From Flavobacterium sp. J27 (GTDB taxonomy: Bacteria > Bacteroidota > Bacteroidia > Flavobacteriales > Flavobacteriaceae): 64,000 bases of DNA. This document shows, piece by piece, positions 25,716 through 31,853 of the stretch (within the stretch, counting starts at the first letter, position 1; each line of letters starts with the position of its first letter). The notes beneath the pieces were generated by a model, which ran no database searches, was not told where the DNA came from, and saw only the letters and a list, made by a program, of their open reading frames with translations. The stretch covers positions 344,667 through 408,666 of the forward strand of contig NZ_PJQW01000002.1 in assembly GCF_004303025.1 (NCBI RefSeq). The letters run 5' to 3'. The translations under genes were made by a program, and so were the position numbers.

Positions 25716-25759
25716 TATTTCTAAGTTTTTTTAAAAACCTCGAAATAATTCAAAGGTTT

Positions 25760-25840
25760 CTATGTTATAAAAGGTTCATTTAATTTTCTTGTACCACTAC
25801 TTAAACAAGAAATTGAAATTTGTTTTATTTTATCTAACAT
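25760..25840 (-). CDS. Candidate very small ORF (26 aa)
   Basis: The frame MLDKIKQISISCLSSGTRKL followed by NEPFIT lies between the inverted-repeat segment and the 96-residue ORF on the same strand. It has no clear ribosome-binding site and no homologue I recognise. It could equally be a chance frame in non-coding RNA. Confidence 0.2.
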   Translation of the reverse strand: MLDKIKQISISCLSSGTRKLNEPFIT

Positions 25841-25883
25841 GATTTTTATATCTATCTTTTCTCTTTTTTTATCTTATAGTGAT

Positions 25884-26093
25884 GTAAAAAACAAGTTGCC
25901 TTTGCGTAACAAGAACGGAAAAAGAAAAGCTATTAAAAGTGCTAAAATGGTTTTCTAGATATGGTAAAAACTAAGGTTTCCAATGTAATAGAAAAGCAAA
26001 ATAACAGTTTGCATAACGTTTGCTAAATCAGGTCTTTGGTCTTGTTTCTTGTTAAAAAGAAAGGGGTACATAGCAAAGACAAGTTGTTTTTAC
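25884..26093. repeat. Inverted repeat bounding a 167-bp non-coding segment
   Basis: GTAAAAAACAAGTTGCCTTT plus GC at 25884-25905 and the reverse complement of 26073-26093 (GTAAAAACAACTTGTCTTTG plus C) match at 18 or more positions. Each arm ends in a CTTTGC that resembles the 3-prime half of a -7 box, both pointing inward. The enclosed stretch has no ORF. It may encode a structured RNA with a long closing stem or be a miniature element. Confidence 0.45.
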
Positions 26094-26141
26094 AAATTAA
26101 AAAAAGAACGTTTATTTTCTGATACAAAAGTTTAAATTACA

Positions 26142-26160
26142 TACGCAATTATTCTGCGTA
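26142..26160 (-). promoter_or_regulatory. 19-bp palindrome, copy A
   Basis: TACGCAATTATTCTGCGTA, arms of 7 separated by TTATT, one mismatch between the arms. It overlaps the last codons of the ATP-grasp gene. On the minus strand a TAAACTTTTG box follows after 7 bp (26125-26134), so transcription into the 25.2-26.1 kb block is the likely target. Same motif as the copies at 46482, 53126, 55205 and 56002. Confidence 0.6.
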
Positions 26161-26976
26161 ATGAATAAATTCTTTATAATTAAACAGTTGATATTCATTT
26201 ATCCAATTAATTACAGTTTCTAAATATACTTCTCTAACTATTTCAAATCGAGTGATATTAGGAATATGATTGACCTCTAAAAGGTATTTTTGACCATTAG
26301 GAGCTACAATATAATCGTTTCCAATCATGTCCATTTGTAACGCCTTTTTTATATGCATTGTGTCTGCTAATAAATCGGCATCAACAGGCATAAAAGTGGC
26401 CGTTTCTGGATGAATTGACTTTAACCATGTAGTTCCCTCTAGTTTAATTTGCCAATGTTTATTTCCCATAACCATGATACGAACGGCTTCTCCTTCAAAA
26501 TAAGGCTCAATAGAAGCTGTATGTTCGCTTTCCCATTCGCCAGTGAACCGATGTTTATTTTCTCCGCAATGCCAATTTCCCCATTTTGCTACCGTATCCT
26601 GTGTTGTTATTACCGTTGCTCCAGCACTTACAAATCCTCTAGGCGCACTAAATTGTGACAATGACAAAGCTTTAATTAAGCAAGGTATCTTAAAGCGACA
26701 ATCTAACATACCCATAGCATTGGGGAAACAAGGTCCGTTCCAAATGGCTAAACCAGAAATAAAATCAAAATCATCATCATAAATCCCATAATACACCACT
26801 TTATCTACTGGTAACATCCCTACTCCATTGGTTTTTTCTATATATAAAATTTGATCTTTAACTACTATTTTGGGTATCGCTAAATGCCAAATAATACTTC
26901 CGGTATAATTCGCTCGTATTACTTCATATTCTTCAGGTTCTATACCTATTAAAGCTATTCTATTATACGTTTTCAT
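26149..26976 (-). CDS. Orphan ATP-grasp-like protein
   Basis: 275 residues. The C-terminal half has ATP-grasp features: SIEPYFEGEAVRIMVMGNKH (the lid and acidic strand), and QKYLLEVNHIPNITRFEIV with the E-x-N metal site seen in RimK-type ligases. The N-terminal part (RIALIGIEPEEYEVIRANYT) looks like a pre-ATP-grasp domain. Such enzymes join a carboxylate to an amine or thiol. No acceptor peptide or partner enzyme is evident, although small ORFs lie downstream. The family is seen as a hypothetical in flavobacteria. Confidence 0.65.
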   Translation of the reverse strand: MKTYNRIALIGIEPEEYEVIRANYTGSIIWHLAIPKIVVKDQILYIEKTNGVGMLPVDKVVYYGIYDDDFDFISGLAIWNGPCFPNAMGMLDCRFKIPCLIKALSLSQFSAPRGFVSAGATVITTQDTVAKWGNWHCGENKHRFTGEWESEHTASIEPYFEGEAVRIMVMGNKHWQIKLEGTTWLKSIHPETATFMPVDADLLADTMHIKKALQMDMIGNDYIVAPNGQKYLLEVNHIPNITRFEIVREVYLETVINWINEYQLFNYKEFIHYAE

Positions 26977-27035
26977 AATGATAATTTTTATTATTCTTGA
27001 TGTGTGTTTTTATTTTTAAGAGTCAGTATATCAAT

Positions 27036-27091
27036 CGTATCAAGAAACTTTCATAGTAAAACTAGTTCTCGATACATTTTTTAAAAAGCAC
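27036..27091. repeat. Dispersed repeat copy 1 (TTCTCGATAC family)
   Basis: CGTATCAAGAAACTTTCATA then GTAAAACTAGTTCTCGATAC and an A/T tail. It aligns over about 50 bp with the copy at 27308-27362. The ends GTATCRAGAA and TTCTCGATAC form an inverted repeat. Part of a mosaic of repeats around the tRNA cluster. Confidence 0.6.
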
Positions 27092-27129
27092 TTGACCAAT
27101 TCTTAATCAATTCCTAAATCCTGAATCTC

Positions 27130-27201
27130 AAACACCAAAAGGAATCGAACCTTTATCTTCAGCATACTTTGCTGCTGCTCTACCTTTTGAGCTATAGCAT
27201 T
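27130..27201 (-). tRNA. Degenerate tRNA-like gene (no valid anticodon loop)
   Basis: A full cloverleaf can be drawn on the minus strand: acceptor AATGCTA/TGGTGTT (three G-U pairs), U8, D arm GCTC-AAAAGGTA-GAGC, T arm AAAGG-TTCGATT-CCTTT. The anticodon arm is abnormal: a 7-nt loop would read AAAGTAT with A instead of U at position 33, and a better stem (CAGCA/TGCTG) leaves only a 5-nt loop. The discriminator base is U. It lies 3 bp after tRNA-Gln. Probably a tRNA pseudogene or a tRNA-like non-coding RNA. Confidence 0.6.
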
Positions 27202-27204
27202 TTG

Positions 27205-27277
27205 TTGATTTGTCAGGATTCGAACCCGAACAAAGAGAGTCAAAGTCTCTTATGCTAACCCATTACATCACAAATCA
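27205..27277 (-). tRNA. tRNA-Gln (TTG)
   Basis: Acceptor TGATTTG/CAAATCA (7 bp, U1-A72 as in many tRNA-Gln), U8, D arm ATG...CAT with GG in the loop, anticodon stem AGAGA/TCTCT and loop CTTTGAC giving anticodon TTG, T arm TCGGG-TTCGAAT-CCTGA. 73 nt. Very low GC for a tRNA. No CCA is encoded beyond the discriminator A. Confidence 0.85.
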
Positions 27278-27307
27278 ATATTCTCCATCTACGTCACTTC
27301 GAGTGCG

Positions 27308-27362
27308 AAGCGTATCGAGAAGTTTTCATTTTAAAACTAGTTCTCGATACATTTTTAAAAAA
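27308..27362. repeat. Dispersed repeat copy 2 (TTCTCGATAC family)
   Basis: Second copy of the repeat at 27036, here preceded by CACTTCGAGTGCGAAG, the fuller form of this flavobacterial intergenic element (recalled). It lies between tRNA-Gln and tRNA-Asp. Confidence 0.6.
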
Positions 27363-27444
27363 ATTGCTGTTCGCATTTTCTAAAAAACACTCGAACTGAC
27401 GTACTGCTAATCACTAAGGACTAACTACTCTTAACCAAACTAAG

Positions 27445-27515
27445 CGGCTTATACGAGAATCGAACTCGTAGCTCCCGAGAGACAGTCGGGAAGGTTACCA
27501 TTACCACAATAAGCC
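27445..27515 (-). tRNA. tRNA-Asp (GTC)
   Basis: Acceptor GGCTTAT/ATAAGCC with discriminator G as expected for Asp, U8, D stem GGT/ACC, anticodon stem CCCGA/TCGGG, loop CTGTCTC giving GTC, T arm ACGAG-TTCGATT-CTCGT. 71 nt. Position 37 is U rather than the usual purine, so this is an unusual or divergent copy. Confidence 0.8.
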
Positions 27516-27565
27516 TAAGTCCTTTCTAAAGACTACTTGTATTTTTAAACGAAACCCGTTTGTTG

Positions 27566-27652
27566 CGGAGAGCAAGGGAATTGAACCCTCATTACCTTGT
27601 GAGTAAACCGATTAGCAATCGGGTGTAACAAACCAATATTTACCTACTCTCC
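27566..27652 (-). tRNA. tRNA-Ser (GCT)
   Basis: 87 nt class II tRNA. Acceptor GGAGAGT/GCTCTCC with discriminator G, D stem GTAA/TTAC, anticodon loop TTGCTAA giving GCT, long variable arm with stem TTACT/GGTAA, T arm GAGGG-TTCAATT-CCCTT. Position 8 is A instead of U and the first anticodon-stem pair is mismatched, so it is divergent like its neighbours. Confidence 0.8.
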
Positions 27653-27664
27653 CAGTTAAAGGCA

Positions 27665-27691
27665 TAAAAAAAGCACCTTTAAAAGGTGCTT
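27665..27691 (-). terminator. Rho-independent terminator of the 46-aa ORF
   Basis: AAGCACCTTTTAAAGGTGCTT hairpin followed on the minus strand by seven T. It lies 25 bp after the stop of the small ORF at 27716 and before the tRNA-Ser gene. Confidence 0.8.
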
Positions 27692-27715
27692 CACATACAA
27701 ATTAAGAATAACTTC

Positions 27716-27856
27716 TTATTGTTTATATTGATGCACCCGCATACCTGTTTTTGCTCCTAAGTCGAAACTTGGTGTAATTACAGCAAAAGACACTAGTACT
27801 GTTGATGAAATATTCATTTTTAATATGTTTTTATATTGTAAATTAAATGATGCCAT
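27716..27856 (-). CDS. Candidate small protein (46 aa) with own promoter and terminator
   Basis: The frame reads MASFNLQYKNILKMNISSTV then LVSFAVITPSFDLGAKTGMR and VHQYKQ: a moderately hydrophobic middle and a basic end. A second in-frame ATG lies at codon 14. A -7 box TATCTTTG at 27931-27938 lies 75 bp upstream and a good terminator follows, so the unit is very likely transcribed. No homologue is recognised; it may alternatively be a leader for the tRNA genes. Confidence 0.45.
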   Translation of the reverse strand: MASFNLQYKNILKMNISSTVLVSFAVITPSFDLGAKTGMRVHQYKQ

Positions 27857-27930
27857 GTTTTACTTTTTTACTTTTTAACTATTAAATAGTTTATAGCTTT
27901 TAATTTTTGTTTTTATCAAAATTTCCGTTG

Positions 27931-27938
27931 CAAAGATA
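27931..27938 (-). promoter_or_regulatory. Bacteroidota -7 box TATCTTTG
   Basis: TATCTTTG with following C on the minus strand; a TTTG sits about 22 bp upstream as a possible -33. It would drive the 46-aa ORF and possibly the tRNAs. The stretch from here to 28265 is A/T-rich with nothing else recognised. Confidence 0.6.
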
Positions 27939-28265
27939 AAGTCAAAAAAAAATAAATTCCAAATATTTTTTTAATTTATTTTATTGATTTTCAGTTTGTT
28001 ATGCTTATTTTTAAACAAAAAAAATCCTGTCCGTTTACTAACAGATACGTTGAAAATGGTCAAATGACTGTCTCTCATTTGTTTAGTTTTCAAGTTTTAT
28101 TTTGTATTATTTTTACTACGCATTAAACATTTTTTATATTTTTTTTCATTTTGTTGTTGTTTACCAATGTTTTTGGTTTGTTTCAACGTCATTATTAATT
28201 TATTTTTAACTTTTTTATGCCTTAAACCCTTCCCAAACTCCTATTTCCTAATTCCAATTTAGCTA

Positions 28266-28298
28266 AACAAAAAAAGCGCCCTCTTTTGAAGGACGCTT
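28266..28298 (-). terminator. Rho-independent terminator of the 37-aa ORF
   Basis: On the minus strand AAGCGTCCT and AGGGCGCTT pair (one G-U) around a 7-nt loop, then a run of seven T. Confidence 0.75.
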
Positions 28299-28328
28299 AG
28301 GTATTTTGGTTGGTATAAATGTAAATTC

Positions 28329-28442
28329 TTAAACCATAGGATACACATGAAACGGCCTAGCTTTTTTAGCAGGAAAAGATCCTACTAAACGGTAGTTACT
28401 ATCTTTTGATAGCATAGCCATATGTTGTCTTTGTGTATTCAT
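28329..28442 (-). CDS. Candidate small protein (37 aa), near-leaderless
   Basis: The frame reads MNTQRQHMAMLSKDSNYRLV then GSFPAKKARPFHVYPMV: soluble, basic, with a well-formed C-terminus. A strong -7 box TATATTTG lies only 7 bp before the ATG, implying an almost leaderless mRNA, or a start at the internal ATG at codon 8. A terminator follows 31 bp after the stop. Defined promoter plus terminator make it likely real, but no family is known to me. Confidence 0.5.
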   Translation of the reverse strand: MNTQRQHMAMLSKDSNYRLVGSFPAKKARPFHVYPMV

Positions 28443-28449
28443 AATAAGG

Positions 28450-28457
28450 CAAATATA
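28450..28457 (-). promoter_or_regulatory. Bacteroidota -7 box TATATTTG
   Basis: TATATTTG followed by C on the minus strand, immediately upstream of the 37-aa ORF. Confidence 0.65.
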
Positions 28458-28495
28458 GGAATTATTTTGAAATATGCTCGTTTTTTTAATTTATT

Positions 28496-28591
28496 CTAAA
28501 AATTTTCAATTGGTACTACATTTTCTTCTCCAAACCATTCTCTTGCTGTTTCTAGAACCTTTTCAGAAGAATTTATATAATATTTCTTTAA
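28496..28591 (-). pseudogene. Possible C-terminal gene fragment
   Basis: A minus-strand frame without a start codon ends SSEKVLETAREWFGEENVVP then IENF and a stop. Its composition (amphipathic helix, then a short ending) looks protein-like, unlike the surrounding A/T-rich spacer. It may be the remnant of a deleted gene. Family not recognised. Confidence 0.25.
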
Positions 28592-28734
28592 ATATAAGAA
28601 AAAGAAGGATATTTTTCTCAAACCTATTTTGAAATTGTGGTTGATGGTTGGTGGTTAATCGTTGTGGTTAAATTTTAATGATTCACACCATATAGTGACC
28701 CTGAGAAGGTCTCATTCGAAAAAATCAATATAGT

Positions 28735-28776
28735 TAAGTTGCTGAAATATGTTCAGCATGACAAGTTGGTCTCATA
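28735..28776. repeat. Degenerate REP-like repeat
   Basis: GTTGCTGAAATATGTTCAGC followed by ATGACAAG: the inner GCTGAA/TTCAGC is self-complementary. It resembles a dispersed Bacteroidota intergenic repeat (recalled). The stretch 28592-28779 holds nothing else. Confidence 0.45.
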
Positions 28777-28779
28777 TAA

Positions 28780-29505
28780 TTACTCCACAGCAGCCCAAAA
28801 AACTATTTTACTACTATCGCTTTCTAAAGGTAAAAAAGCAATCTTATTGTACTTAAAAAAGGCTATTTCTATTAGTGTAAAAAGAGTACCGCTACCCTCT
28901 TTGGGTGGGTCTGGTAAAGAGATACTTACTATTTTAGGTATTTTCGCTTTCTTAAAAAAGGAAATCGTACTACTGTGCAACCAACTTTCATTGGTTTCAA
29001 AATCAAAAAAAAGAAAATGTGTTTTTACACCAATGCAATTAAAAAGCATCGGAAAAATCAGCGCTGTTGTTGAAAAAGAAAGCGTTCCATTCTGTATGGT
29101 TACTGGTTCTAAATCCAACTGGCTCATGGGATTAAAATGGTAATACTGCAACGCTTCTTTTGCTTCAGGTGTTTGTATGGCTTGTGCCAATAGGCGTTTT
29201 CCTTTTTCTGATACAGTATCAAAAGGAAGTAACGCTCGCATTTTCTTGGTAAACGCATTCACAATTTCTAAATTGTTACTTTTCGGTAAAATACCGGTTA
29301 AAGCCACCCGAATGGCTTTGCACTGAGAGGATAATTTTCCAAACTCATGGGCATTTTGTCTGCATTTTTCATATTTTTTCCCCTTTTGTAAAGCAGTGGT
29401 AGTAAAGCCACTAATGGCTCTAATAATCATTTGCCCATTTAACTCATAAATAACATAATTTCCTATTCTTCTGGAGAATGTGCCTTCTACTTCTATTTTA
29501 GCCAT
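28780..29505 (-). CDS. Conserved hypothetical protein
   Basis: 241 residues. The N-terminal half is basic and helical with IGNYVIYELNGQMIIRAISG and YEKCRQNAHEFGKLSSQCKA; the C-terminal half is strand-rich. This pattern (motif RxNxxEFGxxSxxxKxIRxAL) recurs in a Bacteroidota family of unknown function, often in several copies per genome (recalled). No signal peptide. It is transcribed alone; its upstream region has three 11-bp-spaced heptamers. Confidence 0.6.
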   Translation of the reverse strand: MAKIEVEGTFSRRIGNYVIYELNGQMIIRAISGFTTTALQKGKKYEKCRQNAHEFGKLSSQCKAIRVALTGILPKSNNLEIVNAFTKKMRALLPFDTVSEKGKRLLAQAIQTPEAKEALQYYHFNPMSQLDLEPVTIQNGTLSFSTTALIFPMLFNCIGVKTHFLFFDFETNESWLHSSTISFFKKAKIPKIVSISLPDPPKEGSGTLFTLIEIAFFKYNKIAFLPLESDSSKIVFWAAVE

Positions 29506-29533
29506 ACTATTGTTTCTCTATTTTGTTACAGTC

Positions 29534-29562
29534 TTGTTCGAGTTTTGTTCGGGCTTTGTTCG
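29534..29562. promoter_or_regulatory. Three TTGTTCG heptamers, 11-bp period
   Basis: TTGTTCG occurs at 29534, 29545 and 29556, exactly 11 bp apart, 29-58 bp upstream of the hypothetical gene starting at 29505. Regular one-turn spacing suggests cooperative protein binding, or a short tandem repeat. The rest of 29563-29814 shows nothing clear. Confidence 0.45.
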
Positions 29563-29814
29563 GTGTTGTGGTACCCTTTGCTTTGCTACGATAGCTAAAT
29601 AGGCCTAAAAAAAGTGATTATTCTCGAAAAGAAGCCGAGTTAAAACCAAAAGAAACCATAAAAATTGTGCCGTTTTTTAAAAAAACAGTGCTTTTCTAGT
29701 GTTTTTATAAAAGATTACATTTTTTCTATAAACATAGTTAAAATACTGAATTTAAGATTTTTAAAAAAATGTTTTATGTAACTTACCGCTATTAACATTC
29801 AAATTTCATACATT

Positions 29815-29976
29815 ATGATTCAGAAAATTTTAAAATTAGAAGGCGTTACAACATTAGAAAAAAAGCAATTAAAAACAATTCAAGGTGGAAGAATGAAATG
29901 CAAAGATGAATATGGAAATTGCATTAAATTTGGTACAATGTGTGCAGAATTAGAATGCGTATATTTAATTGACTAA
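29815..29976 (+). CDS. Double-glycine-leader cysteine-containing peptide (53 aa)
   Basis: The precursor starts MIQKILKLEGVTTLEKKQLK and ends the leader with TIQGG at residues 21-25, the classic Bacteroidota double-glycine leader cleaved by C39-peptidase ABC exporters. The predicted 28-residue mature peptide begins RMKCKDEYGNC and has four cysteines at residues 29, 36, 43 and 48, suggesting two disulfides. It is followed by a terminator. No exporter or modification enzyme lies nearby in the window. Likely a secreted bacteriocin- or signal-like peptide. Confidence 0.75.
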   Translation: MIQKILKLEGVTTLEKKQLKTIQGGRMKCKDEYGNCIKFGTMCAELECVYLID

Positions 29977-29989
29977 TTTTTTTTCAGTA

Positions 29990-30026
29990 TAAAAAAGGAC
30001 GTTTGAAAACTCAAACGCCCTTTTTA
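29990..30026. terminator. Bidirectional terminator
   Basis: GGACGTTTGA (29997) pairs with TCAAACGCCC (30011), one mismatch, flanked by A-run and T-run. It serves the double-glycine peptide gene and the convergent lipoprotein gene. Confidence 0.75.
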
Positions 30027-30045
30027 ATAAAACCCATTTAACTAA

Positions 30046-31080
30046 CTAATTAATACCTTTGTATGGATTTAAGGTATATGTGGTACTAAAATTGCCTAAG
30101 TTTTTAAAATAATCTGCCACTAATTTTGCTGGATCTGTTGCTAATTCGCCTACACCTGGATTATCGTCTTTATCATCCCAGTTCCATGGTGTGTTTGCAT
30201 TGCCCGAACCTTGTGTGGAAGGAAATGATTTGGCATTGTTTAAAAAAGCAGTGTTAAATCGTCTATCCCAGAAACCATTGGCTTCAAAAATGTTAACTAA
30301 TTTATATTTTACATCACGATCATCATTATTTGCAGGTACTTCTGCTGTAGTTAGACTGGGATAGTATGTAATTCCGTCTCCAATAATTTTATAGGCTGGC
30401 CATGCCTTTAACCCATGTCCTTTTGATTCTTGAGCAGTAACAGGATGTGCTTGATTGTTATAATTTTCATACGAAACAGTGCCATCAATACTTTCATGGT
30501 TGGCTTGTAACGGACTACCAGAAGGCGTAAAAGAATAAAAATCAGAATGTGCCACAGTTACCATTCCTAAAAATTCTCCATAACCATTATTTGCTGTCGA
30601 TTTTTTAACGATTGATAATTGTCCTTCTAAGTCATTTTCGTGATAGTCTAAACCAAAGAAGCAAATGTTTGCCCAATCTCTTGGATGAAAAAATGCATAA
30701 AGTATAAAATAATGTGTATTGGTTTCTACAACCGAATAATAACAGTGTGCTGTAGGAGCAAATCCTTTACTAGGTTCAATATTATTCCAATTATTCGTTG
30801 ATACCCAATCATTATCAAAATTAATCGCTGTAATATAATCGCCTCTTCCACTCATAGAACCACAACCTGCATTATCTACATCTTGATGATGTACAGGTGC
30901 CCAACGCAACACTAAATTGTCATAAAATGCGGTGGTTTGTCTTTGGGTTACTTCTGTTTCGATTGGTTTTGTCGTTTCATCTTCTAAATCAGATGACGTA
31001 CAGCTAACGACTGCAATAGATGCAAAAATGCCAACTAGAAATATGCGCATTTTGCTCTTAAAAAAATACTGTTTTTTCAT
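30046..31080 (-). CDS. Lipoprotein with VPS62/NPP1-like HENDLEG motif
   Basis: 344 residues. The N-terminus has a basic start, hydrophobic run and lipobox VVSC at about residue 27, so a lipoprotein. The mature part includes LRWAPVHHQDVDNAGC, HYFILYAFFHPRDWAN and LDYHENDLEGQLSIVKK. The HENDLEG motif resembles the acidic metal-site region of VPS62- or necrosis-inducing-protein-like domains, but the family call is tentative. Function unknown. Convergent with the double-glycine peptide gene, sharing its terminator. Confidence 0.55.
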   Translation of the reverse strand: MKKQYFFKSKMRIFLVGIFASIAVVSCTSSDLEDETTKPIETEVTQRQTTAFYDNLVLRWAPVHHQDVDNAGCGSMSGRGDYITAINFDNDWVSTNNWNNIEPSKGFAPTAHCYYSVVETNTHYFILYAFFHPRDWANICFFGLDYHENDLEGQLSIVKKSTANNGYGEFLGMVTVAHSDFYSFTPSGSPLQANHESIDGTVSYENYNNQAHPVTAQESKGHGLKAWPAYKIIGDGITYYPSLTTAEVPANNDDRDVKYKLVNIFEANGFWDRRFNTAFLNNAKSFPSTQGSGNANTPWNWDDKDDNPGVGELATDPAKLVADYFKNLGNFSTTYTLNPYKGIN

Positions 31081-31178
31081 GATAGTTTATTTGTTTCCAG
31101 CAAAGTAACTAAACCACGATTAATTTAAGATTTAGAAGATATGATGTAAAAGTTATGCTTTCACTTGTGATGTTAACA

Positions 31179-31216
31179 AAAAATAAAGCCTCTCATTTTT
31201 TTGAATAAGAGGCTTT
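31179..31216 (-). terminator. Rho-independent terminator
   Basis: AAAGCCTCT (31185) pairs with AGAGGCTTT (31208); on the minus strand it is followed by ATTTTTTG. It ends the gene at 31237. Confidence 0.75.
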
Positions 31217-31236
31217 ACGATGTACAAAATAGATAC

Positions 31237-31809
31237 TTAAAATTGAATGCTTCCATTAAAGCTACCTTCGTAAACACTATTTAAGTTAAGAACAGAATAA
31301 ATACTTTCACCAGGTTGTAAAGAAATACTTCCGTTATGTAAAGGCATTTCAACACTGTTTAAAGCAACTGAAACAATGAGATTAGTAGTACAATGTGGAT
31401 TTGTATTATAATGGTAATTACAATCATTTGGATTGTTTGTACGAATCACTATTTCAAGAGTTTCTCTAGTATTTGTCAAATAAGTTACTCTTTCCAGTCC
31501 TCTTCCTAAATTTTCAATAAATGCATCCACCACAACTAAATCCACTCTACCATAACGATGGGTATGATTTACTATAGTTCCTAAACTGTAAAGAATGGTT
31601 TCACAATGTTGTTTTTTCGGTTTATATACTTTTTGTTTTTTAGGAGCTTTGGGAGCAGGCATAGGCTTAGGTTCTTCCTTTACAATAATTACTTTTGGCA
31701 TAGGTAAGTTAATACTAATATCTACGCTACCTCCTATCCTTACTTGTGCCGTTGTCTTTATAAAAAAACTTAGTGCGGCAATAATTATAATTCGTTTAAA
31801 ATTTTTCAT
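31237..31809 (-). CDS. Exported hypothetical protein
   Basis: 190 residues with a signal peptide (IIIIAALSFFIKTTAQ, cleavage after about residue 21). A proline/lysine-rich linker (EEPKPMPAPKAPKKQKVYKP) follows, then a beta-rich domain with three cysteines in NDCNYHYNTNPHCTTN. No recognised family. Probably periplasmic or outer-membrane associated. A perfect palindrome lies upstream at 31837. Confidence 0.5.
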   Translation of the reverse strand: MKNFKRIIIIAALSFFIKTTAQVRIGGSVDISINLPMPKVIIVKEEPKPMPAPKAPKKQKVYKPKKQHCETILYSLGTIVNHTHRYGRVDLVVVDAFIENLGRGLERVTYLTNTRETLEIVIRTNNPNDCNYHYNTNPHCTTNLIVSVALNSVEMPLHNGSISLQPGESIYSVLNLNSVYEGSFNGSIQF

Positions 31810-31836
31810 TTCGTTTGTTTTAGTTTTCTATTTCAA

Positions 31837-31853
31837 CACAAACAAAGTTTGTG
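31837..31853. promoter_or_regulatory. 17-bp perfect palindrome upstream of 31809
   Basis: CACAAACAAAGTTTGTG, arms of 7 with AAA between, lies 28 bp upstream of the exported hypothetical gene and overlaps its probable promoter. Candidate operator. The rest of 31854-32280 is A/T-rich with no gene recognised. Confidence 0.4.

Noticed and set aside
27130-27201. Functional tRNA-Thr(AGT) reading of the fourth tRNA
   Set aside because: The AGT anticodon would require A at positions 32 and 33; U33 is essentially invariant in functional tRNAs.
25000-30000. Prophage remnant
   Set aside because: The region has tRNAs and small ORFs but no integrase, terminase, portal, capsid or lysis gene was found.
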